Of a stretch of 26,394 nucleotides of DNA, positions 15,528 to 22,291 are shown piece after piece. How positions within the stretch are numbered: position 1 is the stretch's first letter; each line of letters starts with the position of its first letter. Under the pieces are notes generated by a model. The model saw nothing but the letters and a program-made list of their open reading frames with translations, ran no database searches and was not told where the DNA came from. The position numbers and the translations under genes are program-made. The DNA lies in contig CAJLYL010000017.1 of assembly GCA_905210855.1 (NCBI GenBank), forward strand, positions 1-26,394, given 5' to 3'. This stretch comes from an uncultured Clostridia bacterium. GTDB lineage: Bacteria; Bacillota; Clostridia; UMGS1810.

Positions 15528-15555
15528 TCCGAGCCGAAAAGAAAGGATGAAAAAA

Positions 15556-17424
15556 ATGTTCGGAGCAAAAAAGAAAAAAGATTTTGCAAAAGGCGAAAAA
15601 TTCAAAGGAAAAATCGGAAATGAAAAAAGTGTCAAAGACGGTAAAATCGAAAAATACCGGCGCGTCATCACATCGGACGATGTGATAAAAGCTACCCAGA
15701 TACTCAACGAGTACAAGAGGTGCAAGATGAATCTTGAACGCAGAATTGTGGAGAATGAGCAGTGGTGGAAGATGCAGCATTGGGAACTGATACGCACTCA
15801 CAGCACCAACGATCCCGAGCCTGCGTCGGCATGGCTTTTTAATGCCATTGCAAACAAGCACGCGGACGCTATGGACAATTATCCCGAGCCGGCGGTTCTG
15901 CCGAGGGAGAGGAGCGACGAGCAGCAGGCGCAGGCACTCTCGCAGATACTGCCCGTCGTGCTGGAGCGCAACGATTTTGAAAAAACATATTCCGATGTGT
16001 GGTGGTACAAGCTCAAGACGGGCACGGGCTGCTACGGAGTTTTTTGGAACAACGGTGCGGACGGCGGCAGGGGCGACATAGACATCCGCCAGATAGACAT
16101 TCTCAACATTTTTTGGGAGGGCGGCATAAAGGATATACAAAAGAGCCGCAATCTCTTTACCGTGGAGCTTGTGGACAACGATATCTTAAAGGATATGTAT
16201 CCGCAGCTGGGCGACGGCATAGGCGCAAACGCGGTGGATGTGGAGCGCTATCTGTATGATGACGCGGTGGACACCTCTCAAAAAAGCGCCGTCATTGACT
16301 GGTACTACAAGGTGAGAATCGGCACGAGAGAAGTTGTACACTACTGCAAATATGTGGGCAGTACGGTGCTTTATGCCTCGCAGAATGACCCATACTATGC
16401 CGAGCGCGGCTATTATGACCACGGGCTTTATCCGTTTGTGTTCGACACATTGTTTGTGGAGGAGGGCACGCCCTGCGGCTTCGGCTACATCGACATTATG
16501 AAGGATGTGCAGCTCTACATCGACAAGCTCAACCAGATAATTATAAAAAACGCCATGCAGGCAGGGCTCAGGAGATTTTTTATATCGGATAACACGGGCA
16601 TAAATGAGGAGGAATTTGCCGATTGGTCGCGCGAGTTTGTTCACGTCGCCGGCAACATAGACGAGCGCAACATGAGGGAGATAACCGTGTCTCAGCTCGA
16701 TTCCGGAGTGATATCGCTGCTTAACCAAAAGATAAGCGAGCTTAAGGAGGTCAGCGGAAACAGGGATGTGTCGTCGGGCGGAACCTACAACGGAGTAACC
16801 GCGGCAAGCGCCATAGCCGCCCTTCAGGAGGCAGGCAACAAGCTGAGCCGCGACATGATTAAGGGCTCATACCGAGCTTTCCGCGCGGTCAACTACATGA
16901 TGATAGAGCTTATTCGCCAGTTTTACGACGGTGCAAGGTGCTTCCGCATAACCGCACCCAACGGCGAGACGGATTATGTGGAGTATGTCAACGGCGGCGT
17001 GGGCGACGCGCTCCCCGGCAGACGACCGATATATGATGTTTCGGTGAGCTCTCAAAAGGCGTCGCCGTTTTCCAAAACAGCGCAGAATGAGCTCGCCAAG
17101 GAGCTGTTTGCGGCAGGTATTTTTAATCCGGCAAACGCACAGCAGGCGCTCATTTGTCTTGACATGATGGATTTTGACGGCAAGAACGAAATTATGGAAA
17201 AGATAAGCGCGAATCTTGACGAGAATAATCGCATGGAGCAGATGAACGAGCAGATGCAGAAGATGGCGGAGATAATCGAATATGCTTACGGCAGCGGCGC
17301 ATTGAGAAATGCGCAGAATAACCGGGGCGGAGGCGGTGCGCAGGACGGCGGCGTTATTAAAAAAGCGGCGCAGAGCGAGATGCTCGGCAGAGATAGGCTT
17401 GCGGCGGCGAGAGGAGCGTTTTGA
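15556..17424 (+). CDS. Phage portal protein (P22-like)
   Basis: A 622-residue protein resembling P22-type portal proteins, the dodecameric DNA channel at one capsid vertex. It has a very Lys-rich N-terminus, then the helix-rich WLFNAIANKHADAMDNYPEP region, WYKLKTGTGCYGVFW, a long dimer-like KDVQLYIDKLNQII helix, and GTYNGVTAASAIAALQEAGN before the C-terminal helices. The tail is Gln/Met-rich coiled coil and Gly-rich linker. The start at 15556 is preferred because an AAAGGATG site is 6-8 nt away; the ATG at 15547 is embedded in that site. No terminase, scaffold or capsid gene flanks it, which is odd for an active prophage. A hairpin array starts at its stop codon. Confidence 0.75.
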   Translation: MFGAKKKKDFAKGEKFKGKIGNEKSVKDGKIEKYRRVITSDDVIKATQILNEYKRCKMNLERRIVENEQWWKMQHWELIRTHSTNDPEPASAWLFNAIANKHADAMDNYPEPAVLPRERSDEQQAQALSQILPVVLERNDFEKTYSDVWWYKLKTGTGCYGVFWNNGADGGRGDIDIRQIDILNIFWEGGIKDIQKSRNLFTVELVDNDILKDMYPQLGDGIGANAVDVERYLYDDAVDTSQKSAVIDWYYKVRIGTREVVHYCKYVGSTVLYASQNDPYYAERGYYDHGLYPFVFDTLFVEEGTPCGFGYIDIMKDVQLYIDKLNQIIIKNAMQAGLRRFFISDNTGINEEEFADWSREFVHVAGNIDERNMREITVSQLDSGVISLLNQKISELKEVSGNRDVSSGGTYNGVTAASAIAALQEAGNKLSRDMIKGSYRAFRAVNYMMIELIRQFYDGARCFRITAPNGETDYVEYVNGGVGDALPGRRPIYDVSVSSQKASPFSKTAQNELAKELFAAGIFNPANAQQALICLDMMDFDGKNEIMEKISANLDENNRMEQMNEQMQKMAEIIEYAYGSGALRNAQNNRGGGGAQDGGVIKKAAQSEMLGRDRLAAARGAF

Positions 17425-17525
17425 AAATTTGCCGCAGGCAAATTTTCAATGAATTGCCTTGCGGCATGAATTGTCTCTGACAAGACATGAATTGCGCTGC
17501 GCGCATTAAAGGCAATTCAATTCAT
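17423..17525. repeat. Short-hairpin array B (ATGAATT spacers)
   Basis: Begins at the portal stop codon. Hairpins: 11 bp GAAAATTTGCC/GGCAAATTTTC (17423-17447), TGCC-TTGC-GGCA (17455-17466), TTGTC-TCT-GACAA (17471-17483) and TGCGC-TGC-GCGCA (17493-17505). The spacer ATGAATT occurs at 17449, 17466 and 17487 and is reversed (AATTCAT) at 17519. The unit 17449-17472 is the exact reverse complement of 19468-19491 in array C. 17487-17502 is the exact reverse complement of 23519-23534 in array D. AAATTTGCCGC (17425) also occurs in array A at 7415. Confidence 0.85.
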
Positions 17526-17566
17526 TAAAAATCACAATATTGTTCCGCAAAGAGGAGGAGACAAAC

Positions 17567-17878
17567 ATGACAAAAATCACATACAAATTCGGCAAACGCA
17601 TAGAGCTCACGGTGTCCGGTCATGCCGGCGCGGCAGACGAAAACGGCGTTGACTTATGCTGCGCCGCGGCGTCTATGCTGTCGTTTACGCTTATGCAGGC
17701 GATAAAGGATATGCCGCTGCGCGGCAAAAAAATCTGTTATGCTGACGGCTATGCTCACATCGGATTCAGAAACACGGTCGGCAGCCGCGGAGCCGCAGCC
17801 GTTGTATGCGCGATACTTAACGGATTCCGGCTGCTTAAGGAGGAGTATCCGGATAATGTGGGGATTGAAAGAGTGTAA
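17567..17878 (+). CDS. Prp-like cysteine protease (phage-borne)
   Basis: A 103-residue homologue of Prp (YsxB), the cysteine protease that trims the N-terminus of ribosomal protein L27 in Bacillota and can cleave phage capsid and scaffold proteins. The catalytic pair is visible: His19 in SGHAG and Cys32 in GVDLCCAAAS. The Ala-rich helix after the Cys is also conserved. Its position directly after a portal gene, away from rplU/rpmA, points to a phage maturation role, but no capsid or scaffold substrate is encoded here. The start at 17567 has a GAGGAGGAG site. Confidence 0.8.
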   Translation: MTKITYKFGKRIELTVSGHAGAADENGVDLCCAAASMLSFTLMQAIKDMPLRGKKICYADGYAHIGFRNTVGSRGAAAVVCAILNGFRLLKEEYPDNVGIERV

Positions 17879-17894
17879 GGCGGTGCAGCGTCTC

Positions 17895-18050
17895 GGGTGT
17901 ATGTAGTATGATTTTGCAAACCGCGCATACCATGCGGCTGCTATCGGTTTTCAAAATATAATACACACACCCTCGGCTAATTGGATGGTTGTTCCGTTAT
18001 GGAAATTTTCATTAAGGCGTGGTTGATGACCCATCGGTCCGAAAAATTTC
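17895..18050 (+). ncRNA. Candidate structured RNA: rod-like hairpin plus second stem
   Basis: 17895-17972 folds into a nearly continuous rod. GGGTGT (17895-17900) pairs with 17967-17972, TGTA with 17962-17965, TAT (17907-17909) with 17958-17960, ATTTTG (17911-17916) with CAAAAT (17952-17957), and AAACCG (17918-17923) with CGGTTT (17945-17950). It is capped by CGCAT-ACC-ATGCG (17924-17936) with an 8-nt side bulge. A second stem pairs GAAATTTTC (18002-18010) with GAAAAATTTC (18041-18050) around GACC-CATC-GGTC (18028-18039). It lies between Prp and endolysin, with no T run after either stem. I know no matching RNA family. Confidence 0.5.
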
Positions 18051-18083
18051 AGTTATATCAAAAAACAAAAGGAGTTAACAACA

Positions 18084-18821
18084 ATGATAGAAAAATATTC
18101 AAGAAAAAACAGCGCTCATATGCTGAGCAAAAATTTCAGCGTTGGTGAATTTGCCTGTCACGACGGCAGCGACCTCATTCTGATAGACACGGAGCTGGTA
18201 AAGCTCCTGCAAAGGATAAGAGACCATTTCGGCGCGGCTGTATCCATAAACAGCGCATACAGAAATGCGGTGTACAACAAAAAAATCGGTGGGGTAGCCA
18301 ACAGTCAGCACACCAAGGGAACCGCCGCTGACATAACCGTAAAGGGAATAGAACCGCGGCAAATTGCGGAGTATGCCGAATTCCTAATGCCGCAAAGCGG
18401 CGGAATAGGCTTGTACAGCGGCTTTACTCACGTTGATGTGCGCCCGAATCGCGCGCGCTGGCAGAATTTCGGCAGAGAGGTTGCCGTAGGCGGCTTTTCG
18501 GGGTATACGGAGAAAAAGACAAGCGAAGAAGCCGGCGAAAAAATCACTACCGTGTCGGCGGCAATATCGCATCTTGTGAAAAAAGGAGTAATCAACACTC
18601 CCGACATCTGGTACGGGGGAACATGGAGCGACGGCGATTTCAAGCATTTGCTTATAAAATGTGCCGAAAGGACGGTCGGCTCAAAGGTCGGCTCTGCCGC
18701 GGCAGCCGTCGGAGTGCTGCACTCCGAGGGAATCATAAACACGCCGGAGATATGGTATCGCGGCGAATGGACAGACGCTGATTTTCGTCATTTGATAATA
18801 AAGGCGGCAAATCACATCTGA
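18084..18821 (+). CDS. Phage endolysin: M15-family peptidase with two C-terminal repeats
   Basis: A 245-residue cell-wall hydrolase. Residues 15-130 are an M15 (VanY-like) D-Ala-D-Ala/L-Ala-D-Glu peptidase domain. It has FSVGEFACHDG (18-28), SAYRN (57-61), and zinc ligands H76 and D83 in NSQHTKGTAAD with H116 in THVDVR. Residues 158-194 and 206-243 are two copies of a repeat with the core GVINTPDIWY/GIINTPEIWY, of the kind found at the C-termini of Clostridial phage lysins and amidases, probably for wall binding. No signal peptide is present, so export would need the holin encoded downstream. It has an AAAAGGAG site. Confidence 0.88.
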   Translation: MIEKYSRKNSAHMLSKNFSVGEFACHDGSDLILIDTELVKLLQRIRDHFGAAVSINSAYRNAVYNKKIGGVANSQHTKGTAADITVKGIEPRQIAEYAEFLMPQSGGIGLYSGFTHVDVRPNRARWQNFGREVAVGGFSGYTEKKTSEEAGEKITTVSAAISHLVKKGVINTPDIWYGGTWSDGDFKHLLIKCAERTVGSKVGSAAAAVGVLHSEGIINTPEIWYRGEWTDADFRHLIIKAANHI

Positions 18822-18839
18822 ATGAAAGGAGGGGAGAGT

Positions 18840-19079
18840 ATGGACGAAAACATGATGATACAGCGTGAATGCAGAGAGCATTTTGCACGCATTGAGGAGC
18901 GGCTCGCCTCGGGTGACCGCACCATAAACAAGCACAATCTTGACATAGCGGTGCTGCAAAACAACGTAAACAGCCTCATCAAGACAATGAGCAGCCTGAC
19001 AAAGGCGCTCTGGGGCGTGTGCGGCACAACCGTGGCGACACTTGTGGGTTTTTTGCTTTGGTATATAAAATCAATTTAA
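18840..19079 (+). CDS. XhlA-like holin-associated protein
   Basis: A 79-residue protein with a charged N-terminal helix predicted to form a coiled coil (about 8-52, ending in NNVNSLIKTMSSL) and a single C-terminal membrane helix (about 56-75). This is the architecture of hemolysin XhlA, a cell-surface-associated protein that cooperates with a holin in defective Bacillus prophages. The ATG at 18840 has a very strong AAGGAGGGGAG site; an upstream in-frame Met is within that site. Located between endolysin and holin. Confidence 0.78.
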   Translation: MDENMMIQRECREHFARIEERLASGDRTINKHNLDIAVLQNNVNSLIKTMSSLTKALWGVCGTTVATLVGFLLWYIKSI

Positions 19080-19094
19080 CGGAGGGGATTAATT

Positions 19095-19328
19095 ATGAAG
19101 GAAAAATTTAAGAGCAGGAAATTTATTATGTCAATAATATCGGTGATATGCGGAGTGCTGGGAATGTTCAATATGCCCGACACGGCGATAAACAGCGTCG
19201 GCAGCATACTTATGGTGGTGCTGCCGGCGGTGGCATACATCATCACCGAGGGCAGAATCGACTCACGGCGGCTCATAGCTGCCGCCAAGCAGGTCATTGA
19301 TATTGTGGACGGCGAGGAGAATAATTGA
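19095..19328 (+). CDS. Phage holin
   Basis: A 77-residue protein with a basic N-terminus (MKEKFKSRKF), two membrane helices (about 10-27 and 33-54) and the GRIDSRRL-type segment followed by an amphipathic acidic tail. It resembles the small holins that end Clostridial phage lysis cassettes and would form membrane lesions to release the endolysin. It follows the XhlA-like gene by 15 bp with a GGAGGGG site. No terminator is visible after it; a new promoter for relQ begins 50 bp downstream. Confidence 0.78.
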   Translation: MKEKFKSRKFIMSIISVICGVLGMFNMPDTAINSVGSILMVVLPAVAYIITEGRIDSRRLIAAAKQVIDIVDGEENN

Positions 19329-19378
19329 CAAATGTGCAAATAAACTGTTAATATACTGTAAACTATTTGGTTATTCTG

Positions 19379-19407
19379 TTGAAAATCCTGTTCGGTTGTA
19401 TTATAAT
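19379..19407 (+). promoter_or_regulatory. Promoter of relQ
   Basis: TTGAAA (19379-19384) and TATAAT (19402-19407) with 17 bp spacing. Transcription from here would place hairpin array C in the relQ 5' untranslated region. A further TTGACA at 19325-19330 overlaps the holin stop codon but has no good -10 partner. Confidence 0.75.
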
Positions 19408-19445
19408 TAAAATGTACACAGCGCAATTTATGTGGCGTTAGGCAC

Positions 19446-19491
19446 AATTCATGAAATCACCGATTTCAATTCATGCCGCAAGGCAATTCAT
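19446..19491. repeat. Short-hairpin array C (AATTCAT spacers)
   Basis: AATTCAT at 19446, 19468 and 19485 alternates with the hairpins GAAATC-ACC-GATTTC (19453-19467) and GCC-GCAA-GGC (19475-19484). Degenerate units (GCGCAATTTATG) precede it from about 19421. The 24 nt at 19468-19491 are the exact reverse complement of 17449-17472 in array B. It lies 9 nt before the relQ ribosome binding site. Confidence 0.85.
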
Positions 19492-19510
19492 TATATATAA
19501 GGAGACTAAC

Positions 19511-20200
19511 ATGGAAAGAGAGCTTCAGAAAACCTTTATAGAACAAAACATCAGCCCGGTTGGGGACATGATAAGGCAGCATTTTCGCGATTTTGAGGAA
19601 TTTATGATGATATACGGCTGCGCCATCCGCGAGGTACGCACAAAGTTTGAGGTGCTCAATGACGACCTGAGCGTTGCAAACAAGCGCAACCCCATAGAGA
19701 TGATAAAATCACGCGTAAAAAAGCCCGAGAGCATCTTAGGCAAGCTCAAACGCAGAAATCTTGAATTCAGCATGGAATCTATCATAGACAACATCCACGA
19801 TGTAGCCGGTGTGCGCGTGATATGCTCGTTTTTGGACGATATATACGCCATAGCGGATATGTTCACATCTCAGGACGACATACGCGTGATTGAGGTTAAA
19901 GACTACATAAAGAACCCCAAGCCAAACGGCTATCGCAGCTATCACATGATTATCGAGGTGCCGGTGTTCTTTGCCAACAGAAAGCAGAATGTCAAGGTGG
20001 AGGTGCAGCTGCGCACCATTGCGATGGATTTCTGGGCAAGCCTTGAGCACAAGATGCGGTACAAAAAGGACATCGGCGATATTGACGGCATAGAGAACCT
20101 TGAGGCAGAGCTGAAAGCTTGTGCGGATTCCATTGCGGCGACGGATTTGCGTATGCAGGAGATAAACAGAGCGATAGAAAACGCGAGGGTTAATGCGTAA
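19511..20200 (+). CDS. Small alarmone synthetase, RelQ/YjbM-type GTP pyrophosphokinase
   Basis: A 229-residue single-domain (p)ppGpp synthetase without the hydrolase and regulatory domains of Rel. Conserved features: IHDVAGVRVIC (95-105) with the metal-binding Asp97, NPKPNGYRSYH (135-145) for nucleotide binding, and VEVQLRTIAMDFWASLEHK with Glu164 and Gln166. A basic RRVKKPESI-like segment (65-81) precedes the core. It transfers pyrophosphate from ATP to GTP/GDP/GMP and in Bacillota usually answers envelope stress. The ATG at 19511 has an AAGGAG site. An upstream frame reading through the hairpin array is rejected as start. It has its own promoter, so it is not part of the phage cassette despite lying directly after it. 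Confidence 0.92.
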   Translation: MERELQKTFIEQNISPVGDMIRQHFRDFEEFMMIYGCAIREVRTKFEVLNDDLSVANKRNPIEMIKSRVKKPESILGKLKRRNLEFSMESIIDNIHDVAGVRVICSFLDDIYAIADMFTSQDDIRVIEVKDYIKNPKPNGYRSYHMIIEVPVFFANRKQNVKVEVQLRTIAMDFWASLEHKMRYKKDIGDIDGIENLEAELKACADSIAATDLRMQEINRAIENARVNA

Positions 20201-20255
20201 TAAATACATTATCATTTTATATTTTTTTATTGTTAAAACAAACAAAATTCTTTCT

Positions 20256-20300
20256 GCGCGCCGCGTATCACTTGACGGCGCGCTTTATGTATAGTAAAAT
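20256..20300 (+). promoter_or_regulatory. acn-icd promoter overlapped by an inverted repeat
   Basis: TTGACG (20272-20277) and TAAAAT (20295-20300) with 17 bp spacing. GCGCGCCG (20256-20263) and CGGCGCGC (20276-20283) form a perfect 8 bp inverted repeat that overlaps the -35 box. It may be an operator, or the terminator of relQ, although only TTTAT follows it. Confidence 0.6.
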
Positions 20301-20338
20301 AAAGGCATATATAATGGTATGGAAGGACGGTAATACAA

Positions 20339-22273
20339 ATGGGTTTGACACTTGCAGAAAAAATCCTGAAGGCTCACGTGGTTGACGGCGAGTTTGTGAA
20401 GGGAAAAGAAATCGGAATAAGGATAGACCAAACGCTCACCCAGGACGCCACGGGAACTATGGCATACCTGGAGTTTGAGGCAATGGGTGTGCCGCGCGTT
20501 AAGACGGAGAGGTCTGTCGCATATATAGACCATAATACGCTTCAGTCGGGCTTTGAAAATGCCGACGACCACAGATTCATCGGCTCTGTGGCAAAGAAGC
20601 ACGGTATATATTTCTCGCGCCCCGGCAACGGCATCTGCCATCAGGTGCATCTTGAACGTTTCGGCGCACCGGGCAAAACTCTCATCGGCTCCGACAGCCA
20701 CACCCCCACGGGCGGCGGCATAGGCATGATAGCCATAGGCGCGGGCGGAATGGACGTTGCGGTTGCAATGGGCGGCGGAGCTTATTACATCACCTACCCC
20801 AGGATTGCCAACATCAAACTCACGGGCGCGCTCAAGCCATGGGTAAGCGCAAAGGACGTCATCCTCGAGGTGCTGCGCAGAATGTCCGTCAAGGGCGGCG
20901 TAGGCAAGATAATAGAATACACAGGCGAGGGCGTAAAAACTCTGTCTGTGCCTGAGAGGGCGACCATAACGAACATGGGCGCGGAACTCGGCGCGACCAC
21001 ATCCATATTCCCGTCCGACGATACAACGAGAGAATTCCTGCGCGCACAGGGCAGGGAGGATGTGTATGTGCCGTTGAGCGCGGATGCAGACGCGGTGTAT
21101 GACGAGGAGATAGAAATCGACCTCGGTTCGCTGGTTTCGCTTGCGGCTTGTCCTCATTCGCCCGACAATGTTAAATCCGTTGATGAGATAGGCAGCATAA
21201 AGATAGACCAGGTGTGCATTGGCTCATGCACAAACTCGTCGCTGCTCGATATGCTTAAGGTGGCGTACATTCTCAAGGGCAAGACGGTTCACCCCGACGT
21301 GTCGCTTGCTATTGCACCGGGCTCTAAGCAGGTGCTTAATATGCTGGCGCAAAACGGCGCGCTGTCCATAATGATAGACGCCGGCGCAAGGGTGCTCGAG
21401 AGCGCTTGCGGCCCGTGCATAGGCATGGGTCAGTCGCCGAATTCAAAAGGTATTTCGCTGCGAACCTTCAACCGCAACTTTGAGGGCAGGTCCGGTACAA
21501 AGGACGGTCAGATATATCTTGTATCGCCCGAGATGGCGGCAATATCCGCAATCACGGGTGTGCTGACAGACCCGAGAGAAATAGGCGATATGCCCGAGTT
21601 CAAGCTGCCGGAGGAATTTGTGATTAACGACAACATGATTACTCCGCCGGCTGACGAAAAGGATATGGACAGCGTGGAGGTGCTGCGCGGACCGAATATA
21701 AAGCCTTTCCCCGTGTCCGAGCCGCTCGCCGAGACCATAGACGCCAAGTGCAGCCTAAAGGTAGGCGACAACATAACCACAGACCACATCATGCCTGCCG
21801 GCGCAAAGATTCTGCCGCTGCGCTCGAATATTCCGGCGATATCGAGGTTCTGCTTCGCGGTGTGCGACGAGAGCTTCCCCGAGAGAGCCGAAAAAATGGG
21901 CAAGAGCGTAATCATCGGCGGCTCAAACTACGGTCAGGGTTCGTCGCGTGAACACGCGGCGCTTGCTCCGCTTTACCTCGGAGTAAAGGCGGTTATCGTG
22001 AAGTCTTTTGCGAGAATCCATATGGCAAATCTCATTAATGCAGGCATACTGCCGCTCACATTTGAAAACGAAGCGGATTACGACAGGATAGACGCCGACG
22101 ACGAGATTGTTATAAAATCGGTGAAAGAGCAGATTTACTCCGGCGATGTGATAAAGGCGGAGAATGTGACAAAGGGATTTGAGTTCGGCGTTGTGCTCAC
22201 CGCGTCCGACAGACAGAAGGATATGCTCGCCGCAGGAGGATTGCTTAATTATACAAAGAATTCGGGAAAATAA
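20339..22273 (+). CDS. acn: Aconitate hydratase
   Basis: A 644-residue [4Fe-4S] aconitase interconverting citrate and isocitrate, of the shorter bacterial/mitochondrial-like type rather than the approximately 900-residue AcnA. Cluster cysteines are C297 (GSCTNSS) and C357/C360 (SACGPCIGMGQ). Substrate-site motifs include IGSDSHTPTGGG (116-127), and the swivelling C-terminal domain has TTDHIMPAG and GGSNYGQGSSREHAAL. All expected catalytic motifs are present. It is followed 18 bp later by isocitrate dehydrogenase, so citrate is channelled to 2-oxoglutarate, presumably for glutamate synthesis. Citrate synthase is not in the window. Confidence 0.94.
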   Translation: MGLTLAEKILKAHVVDGEFVKGKEIGIRIDQTLTQDATGTMAYLEFEAMGVPRVKTERSVAYIDHNTLQSGFENADDHRFIGSVAKKHGIYFSRPGNGICHQVHLERFGAPGKTLIGSDSHTPTGGGIGMIAIGAGGMDVAVAMGGGAYYITYPRIANIKLTGALKPWVSAKDVILEVLRRMSVKGGVGKIIEYTGEGVKTLSVPERATITNMGAELGATTSIFPSDDTTREFLRAQGREDVYVPLSADADAVYDEEIEIDLGSLVSLAACPHSPDNVKSVDEIGSIKIDQVCIGSCTNSSLLDMLKVAYILKGKTVHPDVSLAIAPGSKQVLNMLAQNGALSIMIDAGARVLESACGPCIGMGQSPNSKGISLRTFNRNFEGRSGTKDGQIYLVSPEMAAISAITGVLTDPREIGDMPEFKLPEEFVINDNMITPPADEKDMDSVEVLRGPNIKPFPVSEPLAETIDAKCSLKVGDNITTDHIMPAGAKILPLRSNIPAISRFCFAVCDESFPERAEKMGKSVIIGGSNYGQGSSREHAALAPLYLGVKAVIVKSFARIHMANLINAGILPLTFENEADYDRIDADDEIVIKSVKEQIYSGDVIKAENVTKGFEFGVVLTASDRQKDMLAAGGLLNYTKNSGK

Positions 22274-22291
22274 CAAAAAGGAGAAAACGTC

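Noticed and set aside
17423..17447. Hairpin at the portal stop codon considered as an intrinsic terminator
   Set aside because: No T run follows the stem; it is followed directly by further hairpin units of the array.
19451..19510. Upstream start for the alarmone synthetase
   Set aside because: The extension translates the hairpin array, has no ribosome binding site and is not family-like; the ATG at 19511 has AAGGAG.
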